From Verrucomicrobiota bacterium (GTDB lineage Bacteria > Verrucomicrobiota > Verrucomicrobiia > Chthoniobacterales > JAFAMB01), in contig JAFBAP010000130.1 of the NCBI GenBank assembly GCA_019247695.1, positions 1 through 41,037 of the forward strand: a stretch of DNA of 41,037 nt, written 5' to 3'. Position 1 is the stretch's first letter; each line of letters starts with the position of its first letter. Shown piece after piece: positions 23,886 to 32,112 of the stretch. The notes beneath the pieces were generated by a model, which was given only the letters and a program-made list of their open reading frames with translations, had not been told where the DNA came from and searched no databases. A program made the position numbers and the translations under genes.

Positions 23886-25349
23886 ATGGTTCCCGAAATG
23901 TCCGACGTGAAGCATATTTTGATCACGAACATTCAGCTTTGCATGCGAACCGGCACAGAGATCGTAACTCGGGATCTCGCCAGGGGATTTCAGTCGCTCG
24001 GTAAGCAACCGATGGTTTACAGTCCCTCTCTCGGAGCCATCGCGGAAGAGATCGCCGGCGCCGGAATCCCCGTCGTCGACCGGTTAACCGACCTGCCGGC
24101 GGTGCCCCAGATTATCCACGGGCATCACCACGTCGAGACCCTCATGGCCTTGCACGCCTTTCCAACGGCTCCCGCAATTTTCGTCTGCCACGATCGGACT
24201 GCCTGGCATGACTACCCTCCCGTACATCCGCGCCTGCGGACTTATGTGGCGGTAGATTTTAACTGTCGCGAGCGATTGGTAGAGGAAGCATTCATCGGCG
24301 AGGAATGCGTACGAATCATTCCTAACGTGGTGGATCTCGCGCGGTTCCGCTCGCGCACTCCATTACCGAAAAAGCCGGCGCGTGCGCTGGTCTTCAGTAA
24401 CTATGCTGAACCGGGCGGTTGGCTGGATACCGTGCAGGCAGCCTGCACCCAAGAATCGCTTGCAGTCGATGTGATCGGCTCCGGAACGAACCGCGGAACG
24501 CATGTTCCGGAGGAGGTTCTGGGAAAATATGACTTGGTTTTCGGCAAAGGGCGGTGTGCGTTGGAGGCCCTTGCCACTGGTTGCTCGGTCGTGATCTGTG
24601 ATTCTCGCGGACTTGCCGGCCTGGTGACGACAAAAAACGTGCGAGCCTGGCGGGATTGGAATCTCGGCGCGCGCTTGATGACGCGCTCATTACTCGTCGA
24701 AAGCATCCGCGAGGAAATTCACCGGTATGACCCTGACGACGGCGCCGACGTTTCGCAGTTCATCCGTGAGACCGCGGGACTGGAGAGCGCGCTCCGAGCA
24801 TACCTCAATCTGTACGGCGAGGCCGTGCAAGCTCAGCCTGAAAATCTTTCCTGGCCGGAGCGTCTCCGGCTGCAACTGCAATCGCGCCAGCAACAGCGGG
24901 ACAGAGCAGCGAGCTCTTCGCCGATGGTCGTGCTTCAGGCCTCTGATGTGGAGAAGCTCCGCGTCGTGCTTGATGCCACTCCGGCCGAGGTCGGGTGCGC
25001 AGGCCGCTTCACCGTGCGAGGCCATTTGCACAACGGCACCGCGCACGTTCTCTCCAGCATGGGCGGAAACCCGGTGGCGTTCAGCTACCATTGGCGGGAG
25101 ACGCGCACGGACCATATGGCGGTGTTCGAGAATCCTCGGGCCCTCTTGTCGATGCCGGTGCCGCCCGGATACACGCTGCCTTTCAGCATGACGGTCATCG
25201 CTCCGGAGAGACCCGGCACCTACACCCTGGAGTTCACGCTTCTACAGGAACGTTTGGTGTGGTTTGATGGCCTTGCGCCTCAATTTCCGGTCAGACGAGA
25301 GGTTTTCGTCGTCGAAGCCCCCTCACTGGTTTGGCAGTCCTGGACCTAA
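23886..25349 (+). CDS. GT-B glycosyltransferase-like protein with C-terminal beta-sandwich domain
   Basis: 487 residues. Residues ~8-330 look like a GT4-type GT-B fold: the N lobe starts ILITNIQLCMRTGTEIVTRD, the interlobe region is IIPNVVDLARF, and the donor lobe has FSNYAEPGGWLDTV and FGKGRCALEALATGCSVVIC, with a KGRCALEAL element in place of the canonical E-x7-E. Residues ~365-480 form a separate beta-rich domain (GRFTVRGHLHNGTAHVL, SYHWRE, MPVPPGY, RPGTYTLEFTLLQERLVWF) of immunoglobulin-like character. That domain could bind carbohydrate or the acceptor. An alternative start is the ATG at 23898. It may belong to the polysaccharide locus downstream although it stands apart. Confidence 0.72.
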   Translation: MVPEMSDVKHILITNIQLCMRTGTEIVTRDLARGFQSLGKQPMVYSPSLGAIAEEIAGAGIPVVDRLTDLPAVPQIIHGHHHVETLMALHAFPTAPAIFVCHDRTAWHDYPPVHPRLRTYVAVDFNCRERLVEEAFIGEECVRIIPNVVDLARFRSRTPLPKKPARALVFSNYAEPGGWLDTVQAACTQESLAVDVIGSGTNRGTHVPEEVLGKYDLVFGKGRCALEALATGCSVVICDSRGLAGLVTTKNVRAWRDWNLGARLMTRSLLVESIREEIHRYDPDDGADVSQFIRETAGLESALRAYLNLYGEAVQAQPENLSWPERLRLQLQSRQQQRDRAASSSPMVVLQASDVEKLRVVLDATPAEVGCAGRFTVRGHLHNGTAHVLSSMGGNPVAFSYHWRETRTDHMAVFENPRALLSMPVPPGYTLPFSMTVIAPERPGTYTLEFTLLQERLVWFDGLAPQFPVRREVFVVEAPSLVWQSWT

Positions 25350-25360
25350 AACAAACGCGT

Positions 25361-25459
25361 TTCGACTCCGCGGCCTGCGTCCGCGGCGGAGTTCGACATG
25401 GGCGGGGCTTAACCCGACTGAAGCGGGGGCGTTTGGCCTGTGAGTGGTTCAGTCGGGTT
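25361..25459. terminator. Two hairpins between convergent genes
   Basis: Hairpin one: TCGACTCCGC (from 25362) pairs with GCGGAGTTCGA at 25386-25396 with one bulged base. Hairpin two: AACCCGACTGAA at 25411-25422 pairs perfectly with TTCAGTCGGGTT at 25448-25459 around a 25-base loop. They lie between the convergent glycosyltransferase and phosphodiesterase genes, suitable for bidirectional termination. The rest of the gap (25460-25556) has nothing recognisable. Confidence 0.6.
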
Positions 25460-25556
25460 TCGGTCGGCCGAGGCTTTCGCTTGCGGCCGCCCTCCAGCGG
25501 GCGACCGCCAAGTCACCCCCGCGGGATGCTGCGACATGCAGGGCCGTAGAGCCGGC

Positions 25557-27326
25557 TTAGAAGAGGGGCGGCGTGCCCTCGATACGGACCGCCTGGAGCT
25601 CGTTGGGGTCGAGACCGAGCAACTCCAGGATGGTTGGGGCTATCTGCGTCGTTTCGACGGGCGCCGTAACGGCCGTACCGCCAGCCGCCCCGGGCCAGGC
25701 GACCAGGATGGGCACATTCCGATCGTCGAGGTGATCACCGCCGTGCTCGGCGATCTTGCTCTGGTGGCTGGTGTAGACGACCCCATACTGCGCGATGCCG
25801 ATCACGTCGGGCACCCGAGGATCACTCCGATCGACGCCGATAAGCTGCGCCGCAGCGGCGCCGGCGTAGACCTGTAAAAGACCGGCAGACGTGACGGGCT
25901 TGCCGTCGATGCTTGCGGACGAATCATTGTAGTTTAGGAGGAACTGGCGCGCGAAGTCGGTGGCGGCCTCGGACCGGTCGTTGAGCCAGAGGAGCATGCC
26001 GTCGTCATCGGTCCCCAAAGCTACCAGTGGTGCGGCGCTCGAATTCCCGCCCTGGCTGGAGCTGTTCCACGCAGCGTTGAGGGCGGCGATGATCTGGCCG
26101 TCTTTGATCCGGTTGAGGGCCGCGGGGTTCATCGGCGACTGGCCGTGCTTGGCCGACACGATGATCGCGGTGCGCTCGAGAATGCCGCGCCGCGCGAGGG
26201 CGCTCATCATGCTTCCCAGGGATTGATCGACGAAGTCGAGCGCGTTGCTCAAGACCGGCCCGGGGGTCGCGCCATCGGCGAGGTAGCCGCCTGTAGCGGT
26301 TCCCGACAAATCACCCTCCGTCCTGGAAGTAGGCAGCTTCTGGGCCGTCGAGACGCTCTGGAAGTTCATGCCAAAGATCGCCGGAGTCCCCGGGTCGCCG
26401 GAACCATCGTGGTTGTGACCAGTGATCCAGTTAAGGACGGCCTGAACCTTGTAGTTGTCGTACTGCTGGGTCGCGAGGTTGTCGGTGGTCCAATCCGGCT
26501 GACTCGCGTCGGTCGGAGCGGCCGGGTTGGCGCTGCTGTTGATTTCGGGAGTAAAGTAATCATCAACCCCTTTCCCGGACGGACCGGACAGGATCAGGTA
26601 GGCGGGGTGCTTGTCGGACCACGCGGTCCGCAAATGGTGCCGGTGGGCCACCTCGAAAATCGTGTTCACCTGCAGGTATTGGTTGGGGTAGAGCGGCTGG
26701 CAAGTCGAGGGATCGACGGGCAGCTTCGAGGGATCAATCACGTTCACGGGGTTGCGGGTCATCTGCAGAATGTTGGCCCAAGGATCATTGCCCGGGGCCG
26801 GCACGATGCCCTGACCCGCGTCGAGGGCGCCTTGATTTTTGTCGATGGCCTCGAAGTAGGTGACCTCGGTGCCCGGCGCGATCCCGGCGCAGTCCGTGGT
26901 CCCTGGTGGGAGCAGCGCATGGTTCCAGGTATCGTCATAGTAGATGCCGGAGCTAGAAGGATTGCCTCCCGTCACTTGGCCGACCATTCCCGGGAAGGAG
27001 TCCGAGGGAAAGGGCGTGCTCGCGTTGGAGTAGTCGACGCCCTGCGCCATCAACGCTGCCATCGTGGATTTAGGGTGGGTCTGGACGTACCAAGCCAGGT
27101 CGGACTGATGCATTCCGTCGACCGACACCAGCAGCACGTGATCGACCCTTCCGCGGTTGCCGCCGTCGCCATAACCGCCGGCCACCGCCGGACCTACCCA
27201 CACAATGCCGGCAACGGCGGCAGCGAGCATCGCGGGTGTGCACCGGAGTTTTTGGGGTCGCGGACGGGAGAATGCGCAGGTCTTATTTGCATCGTTTGAC
27301 CGATTGGTAGGCGATTCGGTTTTCAT
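25557..27326 (-). CDS. Exported alkaline phosphatase-fold protein (type I phosphodiesterase / nucleotide pyrophosphatase-like)
   Basis: 589 residues from the ATG at 27326; the frame is open further upstream but without a signal peptide. The leader is long (about 30 polar residues, then AMLAAAVAGIVWVGPAVAGG), perhaps an extended Sec signal. D70 (VLLVSVDGMHQSDL) binds metal, and S110 in TPFPSDSFPGMVGQVTGG occupies the nucleophile position, where NPP enzymes have Thr and some relatives Ser. Later metal ligands are in IIVSAKHGQSP (the usual DHG is KHG here) and EHGGDHLDDRNVPI. It hydrolyses phosphodiesters or monoesters outside the cytoplasm; the substrate is unknown. A near-palindrome lies 152 bases upstream. 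Confidence 0.85.
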   Translation of the reverse strand: MKTESPTNRSNDANKTCAFSRPRPQKLRCTPAMLAAAVAGIVWVGPAVAGGYGDGGNRGRVDHVLLVSVDGMHQSDLAWYVQTHPKSTMAALMAQGVDYSNASTPFPSDSFPGMVGQVTGGNPSSSGIYYDDTWNHALLPPGTTDCAGIAPGTEVTYFEAIDKNQGALDAGQGIVPAPGNDPWANILQMTRNPVNVIDPSKLPVDPSTCQPLYPNQYLQVNTIFEVAHRHHLRTAWSDKHPAYLILSGPSGKGVDDYFTPEINSSANPAAPTDASQPDWTTDNLATQQYDNYKVQAVLNWITGHNHDGSGDPGTPAIFGMNFQSVSTAQKLPTSRTEGDLSGTATGGYLADGATPGPVLSNALDFVDQSLGSMMSALARRGILERTAIIVSAKHGQSPMNPAALNRIKDGQIIAALNAAWNSSSQGGNSSAAPLVALGTDDDGMLLWLNDRSEAATDFARQFLLNYNDSSASIDGKPVTSAGLLQVYAGAAAAQLIGVDRSDPRVPDVIGIAQYGVVYTSHQSKIAEHGGDHLDDRNVPILVAWPGAAGGTAVTAPVETTQIAPTILELLGLDPNELQAVRIEGTPPLF

Positions 27327-27640
27327 AGGAATCTTTTTATTTTTCCTGTCGTCATGTCTCGACCCGAGCCGTCCGGTGGTGCTGATCCGCTCCTTTGGTT
27401 GACGGCGCGCGTTAGCCATTTCCGGGGGGAAGTTTCTGGCTGACTGGACCAAACCGTGCGTTGGAAGGCAACGCGGCGATTGTAACAATCTCTTGACAAA
27501 GACGGAGCGGGAGGCCGCGGCAAAGCGGGGGCTCGAAGCCCGACCGGCTTAGCCAGCGACCGCCTTTTTCGGATGGGCTGCGGCGCTTTGCACCGCGGTT
27601 CAGGCATTTCGAACTTTTTTCTTCCCGCCGGGCGTTCAGA
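27327..27640. other. Intergenic region upstream of the phosphodiesterase
   Basis: About 310 bases between two minus-strand genes. It contains the palindrome at 27478-27490 (annotated separately) and a T-rich patch at 27613-27622. It must carry the phosphodiesterase promoter and the end of the previous transcription unit's intergenic space. No open frame looks real and no clear hairpin terminator is seen. Confidence 0.4.
27478..27490. promoter_or_regulatory. Palindrome upstream of the phosphodiesterase gene, possible operator
   Basis: GATTGT-A-ACAATC is a perfect 13-base palindrome. On the minus strand it contains TACAAT, a good -10 sequence, preceded nine bases earlier by TTGTCA, too close for a normal -35. 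A repressor or activator site overlapping the promoter is a reasonable but unproven reading. Confidence 0.35.
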
Positions 27641-28420
27641 TCACGCTTGCTTAAGGCCTAGACTCGCCCTGAGTCGTTCCACGAGCGGTCGAACATGACG
27701 GTGGAAACGAATTACGTCGGGAAATACCCCCTCGCGCACACGCTGTTCGCCGAGCACCTCATAATCAGGAGGTTGCCGGAACATAGCTTCCAGCGGCAAC
27801 CGGCAGGGCGCGGGGAAATAGACCTCGCGACGAAACGGAGCCTCGCCGAACCTGTCCAGCGCGCGTTGCAACTCGTTTCGCAATTCCTCGTACCCATGTG
27901 CCGCCGCTTTTTTGGCGGCGAACTCCGCGTCGTCCAGATTCATCACCACAGCGTCGTCTTTCCTCGCGAACGGAACGACCCCAGGGGGGCCATCGAGGAA
28001 GAATCCGTGATTTACAATTCGTCTGCCGGTCTCCCGCGCGAGCAGGTCTGTGGCCGCGTCGAGCATGAAGCGACAGAGATCGTGGCTCGGGCTGAACCCT
28101 TCCAGGGCATCTCCCGCGACCAGCGTGACAAAATTCTCCCGCAGCATCGCCGCCAGGCGGATCGTCCATTCGACAAAGGGTGTGACTTCCCCGGCCAAAA
28201 TTATTCCGTAAATTGCCGTATCCGAAATCTCTCCCATCCAGCAACCCTCCCGGCAGTCATTCTCCCGCAGAATTTGTTGCGTTCTCGCGATCCGGGGTTC
28301 GCCTTGGCTGCCGGACCCGTCCGTCAAGATTGCAACCTTGGGATGATAACGTCGCAAAAATCCGAACGCACGAAGTTCGTGACCCGGATGCGCGATGACA
28401 AGGGCAGCGGAAACAGGCAT
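27641..28420 (-). CDS. PIG-L/LmbE-like deacetylase family protein
   Basis: 259 residues from the ATG at 28420; an in-frame ATG at 28456 would add 12. The N-terminus, ALVIAHPGHELRAFGFLRRY and then PKVAILTDGSGSQGEPR, aligns with the PIG-L/LmbE opening strand and AHPDDE motif, but here it reads AHPGHE (H11, G13, H14, E15). The general-base Asp is Gly and the second metal ligand is His. A divergent subfamily with this motif is known to me from other surface-glycan contexts, so this is probably not mere decay. It may be a sugar N-deacetylase or a derived enzyme. It lies downstream of gmd on the same strand, with a 233-base gap. Confidence 0.6.
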   Translation of the reverse strand: MPVSAALVIAHPGHELRAFGFLRRYHPKVAILTDGSGSQGEPRIARTQQILRENDCREGCWMGEISDTAIYGIILAGEVTPFVEWTIRLAAMLRENFVTLVAGDALEGFSPSHDLCRFMLDAATDLLARETGRRIVNHGFFLDGPPGVVPFARKDDAVVMNLDDAEFAAKKAAAHGYEELRNELQRALDRFGEAPFRREVYFPAPCRLPLEAMFRQPPDYEVLGEQRVREGVFPDVIRFHRHVRPLVERLRASLGLKQA

Positions 28421-28653
28421 GGCAGTCGTTGTGGTTTGATGCCTGACACAAACCATAGTCGTGAGGGCGGTTCCAGGGGAAGGTCAAAATGGCGTCACCG
28501 CTTCACTTCTTTGACTCTGGATTCAAGAGCCAACCTCGAGTTCCCCGATAGGCGTTAAACCGGGGTCCTCGTGAATTGAGCACCGCGCCGACCGGCCGCC
28601 GCGCAAAAGCCGGTAACACGCGGAAGAGCCGAGCCCGCGACTAGCTTAACTAC

Positions 28654-29640
28654 TCAGTTGGGCGAGGCACCCTCCGCTTCCTGCAGTTCGGCCCGGACGG
28701 CGTCTACCATCATTCGGGCAACGTCCGCCATCCGGTACCTCGGCCGCCAGTTCAGGATGGCGGCGGCTTTGCCGGCGTCGCCTCGTCCAAACATGAGTTC
28801 CGTGGGACGATAAAGGTCGCCGTTAATGACGAGGTGATCCTCCAGTTTCAGGCCGGCGTGCTCAAAGGCCACCCTGGCAAACGTCTCGAGCTTTTCACTT
28901 TGGCCGGTCGCAATTACGAAATCCTGCGGTGTGTCGATCTGGAGCATCCGATGCATGGCATCGACGTACTCAGGCGCCCAGCCCCAATCCCGTCGGATTT
29001 CGACGTTTCCCAGGACGAGGGATTTTTGCCGGCCCGCGGCGATCCGGGTGGCCGCCGCTACAATTTTCTTGGTGACGAACCGCTCCGGCCGGAATGGGGA
29101 CTCATGGTTAAAGAGGATTCCCGAGCAGGCAAAGAGCCCGTACGCTTCCCGATAATTGGCCACTTGCCAGTAGGCGGCGGATCTGGCAACCGCGTACGGA
29201 CTTCGGGGATGAAACGGTGTATTTTCGTCTGCCGCCTGTCCGTGTAAATCCCCGAAACACTCGCCGGAGCCTGCGTTGTAGAAACGAATTGGTTTCCCGG
29301 TAAAGCGGATGGCTTCCAGGAGGGTGAGGGTCGCGCCGTAAATGCTTTCCTGCGTTTCGACCGGCTGTTCAAATGATAACGCAACTGACGATTGGCCCGC
29401 CAAATGATATACCTCCTCCGGTTCAAACTTGAACAGAACTTGGAGCACACTGCGAAAATCGTTCAAAGCAACGGAGGCATATTGGATTCGGTCCCGGATT
29501 CCCAGCCGATGAAGGTTATGGAAAGTGGCAACCTGGGCATCACGCGACGCGCCGCAAACCCAGTAACCTTTGTCCAGAAGCAGTTTCGCCAGATAGGCAC
29601 CATCCTGGCCGGAGATACCGGTGATCAAGGCCCGTTTCAT
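28654..29640 (-). CDS. gmd: GDP-mannose 4,6-dehydratase-like NDP-sugar epimerase/dehydratase
   Basis: 328 residues, extended short-chain dehydrogenase. The NADP-binding G-x-x-G-x-x-G is G8-I-S-G11-Q-D-G14. Gmd-specific blocks are present: YHLAGQSSVALSFEQPVET, NYREAYGLFACSGILFNHES, FVTKKI, RDWGWAPEYVDAMHRML and DFVIATG. Gmd makes GDP-4-keto-6-deoxymannose, the precursor of GDP-D-rhamnose, GDP-fucose and perosamine. Two active-site positions differ from E. coli: YxxxK is Y149-x-x-x-R153 (SPYAVARSAAYW), and the T-S-E motif reads S125-G-E127. No RMD, fucose synthase or perosamine synthase gene is visible nearby, so the final sugar is unknown. It is divergent from the GT4 gene at 29796. Confidence 0.85.
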   Translation of the reverse strand: MKRALITGISGQDGAYLAKLLLDKGYWVCGASRDAQVATFHNLHRLGIRDRIQYASVALNDFRSVLQVLFKFEPEEVYHLAGQSSVALSFEQPVETQESIYGATLTLLEAIRFTGKPIRFYNAGSGECFGDLHGQAADENTPFHPRSPYAVARSAAYWQVANYREAYGLFACSGILFNHESPFRPERFVTKKIVAAATRIAAGRQKSLVLGNVEIRRDWGWAPEYVDAMHRMLQIDTPQDFVIATGQSEKLETFARVAFEHAGLKLEDHLVINGDLYRPTELMFGRGDAGKAAAILNWRPRYRMADVARMMVDAVRAELQEAEGASPN

Positions 29641-29795
29641 ACAACGCTAGGTAATCAACAATGCAAATAAGCGCAATATGGAAGGAAACATCAACGCGGA
29701 TCGCTTATAGGATCGAAGAAAGTGATGCTGTCTGAGTCCGGGCGCGAATTGCTGGCTTGGCAATCATCAATCCTTCTTTGTTAAGAGGAGAGTCA

Positions 29796-31118
29796 ATGCG
29801 TGTGGAACCGTTTCCAGGTAAACCTTGCCATTCATGCGGCCGGGATCGGCCCGTACGGGTGGGCGTTGACCTAACCCCAATGCTCCCCGGCGCGGCCAAC
29901 GGGGGCATTAAATTCGCAATTCTGCAACTTCTGGAAGGTCTGCTGGAGCGTTATCGCGATCAGATCCGGCTTACGCTGTTTGTGCCCGAAATCACCCGCC
30001 AGGAACTTGCGGCGCGTTTTGAAAACCGCACGGGGTTTCACTGCACTCGCGCCGGGCGACGACGGGGTTCTCTCTTGCGGGAAGCTTGCCGGGAGGTCCG
30101 AAGCCAGTCGATCATCCGGCGACTCGCGAGGCGCGAGAAACTCGATGTGCTTTATTCCCCGTTCGGCCGTCATCTGCCGGTTCCGGCGAACGTCTGCCTG
30201 GTTGCCTTGATTATGGACCTGCTGCATGAAGACTACCCGAAAAGTCTTACCTGGAAGGATCGTTTTTGGCGCCGATTGAACCTCAGGAAATTAGCTTTCA
30301 GCCGCGCCCGGTTTCAGGTACCGTCCGAGTTCACCCGGCAACGTCTCAAGGCTGTATACCGGATTCCGTACGCACGAACCTTCCGGACGTACTTGCTGAT
30401 CCATGAGCGGCTTGGCCCCGGACGGAGATTTCAAGCCGCGCCATTCTTTTTCTACCCTGCAAGGCCGTGGAAGCACAAGAACCAGCAAACCCTCCTGCGC
30501 GCTTTTCGGCTTTATCGGGAACGGGCCGGGACCGATGCGTGGCGTCTGGTGTTGATTGCAGGCGACGATCAACGTGCGGCTAACCTCAAACGACTGGCCG
30601 CTGAGTTGGAACTGAGCGACCACGTGGATTTTACCGGAGACGTCAATGAAGAGCAACTGGCCGGTTACTATCGAAGCGCTGCAGCCCTGGTGTTTCCATC
30701 GTATTACGAAGGATTTGGGATTCCGTTACTCGAAGCCATGCATTTTGGCCTGCCGATCATCTGCGGTCGCGGCGGCAGCCAAACGGAAGTTGCGGGTGCG
30801 GCAGCGCTTTATGTTGACGTTGACAGTGTTGAAGAACTCGCCGGGGCGATGCGGCGGATTTCGTGCGACGCAGATCTGCGACAACGCCTGGCTCACTGCG
30901 GTCAGCGGCAATTGGCCCGGTTTGTCTGGCGGTCGGAGGTGCAAACGTTGGCGGATGCGTTCAGACAGGCTTCGGATGCACCCGCCGGCCACCCGGGCGG
31001 ATGTGTAATTCGCCAGATTTTCCTGGTTGGGTTTGACTTGATTTATGCCTTGGTGGTGGTATTAGCGGCGGTCCGTGATCTGGCAAAGCCGAAAAACCGG
31101 GGCTCCCCCACGGGCTGA
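29796..31118 (+). CDS. Glycosyltransferase family 4 protein
   Basis: 440 residues. The ATG at 29796 has a strong Shine-Dalgarno (AAGAGGAGAG, about six bases upstream), which decides it over the earlier in-frame ATG at 29757. GT-B fold: N lobe VRVGVDLTPMLPGAANGGIK, then donor lobe FFYPARPWKHKNQQTLLRAF, VLIAGDD, HVDFTGDVNEEQLAGYYRSA and E-x7-E in PSYYEGFGIPLLEAMHFG. Such GT4 enzymes transfer a sugar from an NDP donor. The last ~35 residues contain a hydrophobic segment (IFLVGFDLIYALVVVLAAV) that may associate with the membrane. The methyltransferase starts 24 bases downstream; they form an operon. Confidence 0.88.
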   Translation: MRVEPFPGKPCHSCGRDRPVRVGVDLTPMLPGAANGGIKFAILQLLEGLLERYRDQIRLTLFVPEITRQELAARFENRTGFHCTRAGRRRGSLLREACREVRSQSIIRRLARREKLDVLYSPFGRHLPVPANVCLVALIMDLLHEDYPKSLTWKDRFWRRLNLRKLAFSRARFQVPSEFTRQRLKAVYRIPYARTFRTYLLIHERLGPGRRFQAAPFFFYPARPWKHKNQQTLLRAFRLYRERAGTDAWRLVLIAGDDQRAANLKRLAAELELSDHVDFTGDVNEEQLAGYYRSAAALVFPSYYEGFGIPLLEAMHFGLPIICGRGGSQTEVAGAAALYVDVDSVEELAGAMRRISCDADLRQRLAHCGQRQLARFVWRSEVQTLADAFRQASDAPAGHPGGCVIRQIFLVGFDLIYALVVVLAAVRDLAKPKNRGSPTG

Positions 31119-31141
31119 ACCGTCCGCTAAGCAGCGAATCC

Positions 31142-31975
31142 ATGTTAACAGGACTGATCGCATATACAAGGACTGCCCTCCTGTACCGCCTGTTGCGAGG
31201 TCGTTGGGTGACTCGAGAGGCTTTGCAACAATTCTCCGGCGATAGTCCCGAAAACGTCGCCTGGAAACTCCTGTTGAGTGCAGAAGGACTGGAACGCTGT
31301 TGCAATCTCAGTCTTGAACTTCATCTCCATTTTATTCACAACGCTCGCCTTAAAGTCGTTCGCACGTTGCTTCCACCCGGGGATGTCATCCTTGATTTAG
31401 GGGGTGCCTATTCACCTTTGTACCGGATGGGTTACCCTCACCCGTTCAAGAAACTTGTGCTGATTGATCTTCCTCCGGAACGACGGCACCAGGAATTCAG
31501 AAGGGTTGAACTCGAACGCCACAGCCGCGGAGGCGAGATTTCGATCTTATACGCCGATATGAGCGAACTTTCAGGCATCGACGATGGCAGCGTCGACCTG
31601 GTTTGGGCCGGTCAAGTGATTGAGCATTTGTCGCCTGAGACCGGCCGCCGCATGAGTCAGCACGTCTTTCGAGTGCTGCGTCGTGGTGGATCCTTTTGCC
31701 TCGATACGCCAAACGGCTTACTCTCGTCGATGCATGCAGCCACCGCCGGGAAAAGGATGATTCACCCCGACCATAAGATCGAGTACGGGCCATCCGATCT
31801 CCGTCGCATGCTAAAAGCCTGCGGCTTCGACATCGCCGTCGAGAAAGGCCTCTGTCACATGGTGCGCACGTTGCGGTCCGGACAATTCTCGTATGAAGAC
31901 TTCATTTTTGGAAATCCGATTGCTGATGAGGTCGAAGACTCTTACTTGCAGTATTATCAATGCGTGAAACCCTGA
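31142..31975 (+). CDS. SAM-dependent class I methyltransferase
   Basis: 277 residues. Motif I is VILDLGGAYSPLYRMGY (strand beta-1 and the glycine loop), the acidic end of beta-2 is LVLIDLP, and motif IV/post-I are SVDLVWAGQVIEHLSPETGR and RVLRRGGSFCLDTPNGL. The fold is that of Methyltransf_11/23-like enzymes. N-terminal ~70 residues form a helical cap with weak hydrophobicity. It is co-transcribed with the GT4 gene, so methylation of a glycan, either along the chain or at its non-reducing end, is the natural guess. A hairpin follows three bases after the stop codon. Confidence 0.85.
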   Translation: MLTGLIAYTRTALLYRLLRGRWVTREALQQFSGDSPENVAWKLLLSAEGLERCCNLSLELHLHFIHNARLKVVRTLLPPGDVILDLGGAYSPLYRMGYPHPFKKLVLIDLPPERRHQEFRRVELERHSRGGEISILYADMSELSGIDDGSVDLVWAGQVIEHLSPETGRRMSQHVFRVLRRGGSFCLDTPNGLLSSMHAATAGKRMIHPDHKIEYGPSDLRRMLKACGFDIAVEKGLCHMVRTLRSGQFSYEDFIFGNPIADEVEDSYLQYYQCVKP

Positions 31976-31977
31976 CG

Positions 31978-32006
31978 GGCATGGTAACGGCGCAAGCGCC
32001 GATGCC
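31978..32006 (+). terminator. Hairpin after the methyltransferase gene
   Basis: GGCAT (31978-31982) pairs with ATGCC (32002-32006), and inside them GGCGC (31989-31993) pairs with GCGCC (31996-32000) around AA. It lies between two convergent genes. A short A-run follows but no T-run, so termination efficiency is uncertain. Confidence 0.45.
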
Positions 32007-32112
32007 GAAAACGCAGTGCCGTGCGAGGCGGGTGCGCAATCAAGGGGTCGTATCTACCTTGAAATGCGCTTTGCGCGAAGTTCGAGGCCCGCCCATTTGG
32101 CCCGGACCTGAC

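Noticed and set aside
26145-27299. Plus-strand open frame of 384 codons opposite the phosphodiesterase
   Set aside because: Low-complexity Arg/Gly/Val translation, no start signals, and a well-defined enzyme on the opposite strand.
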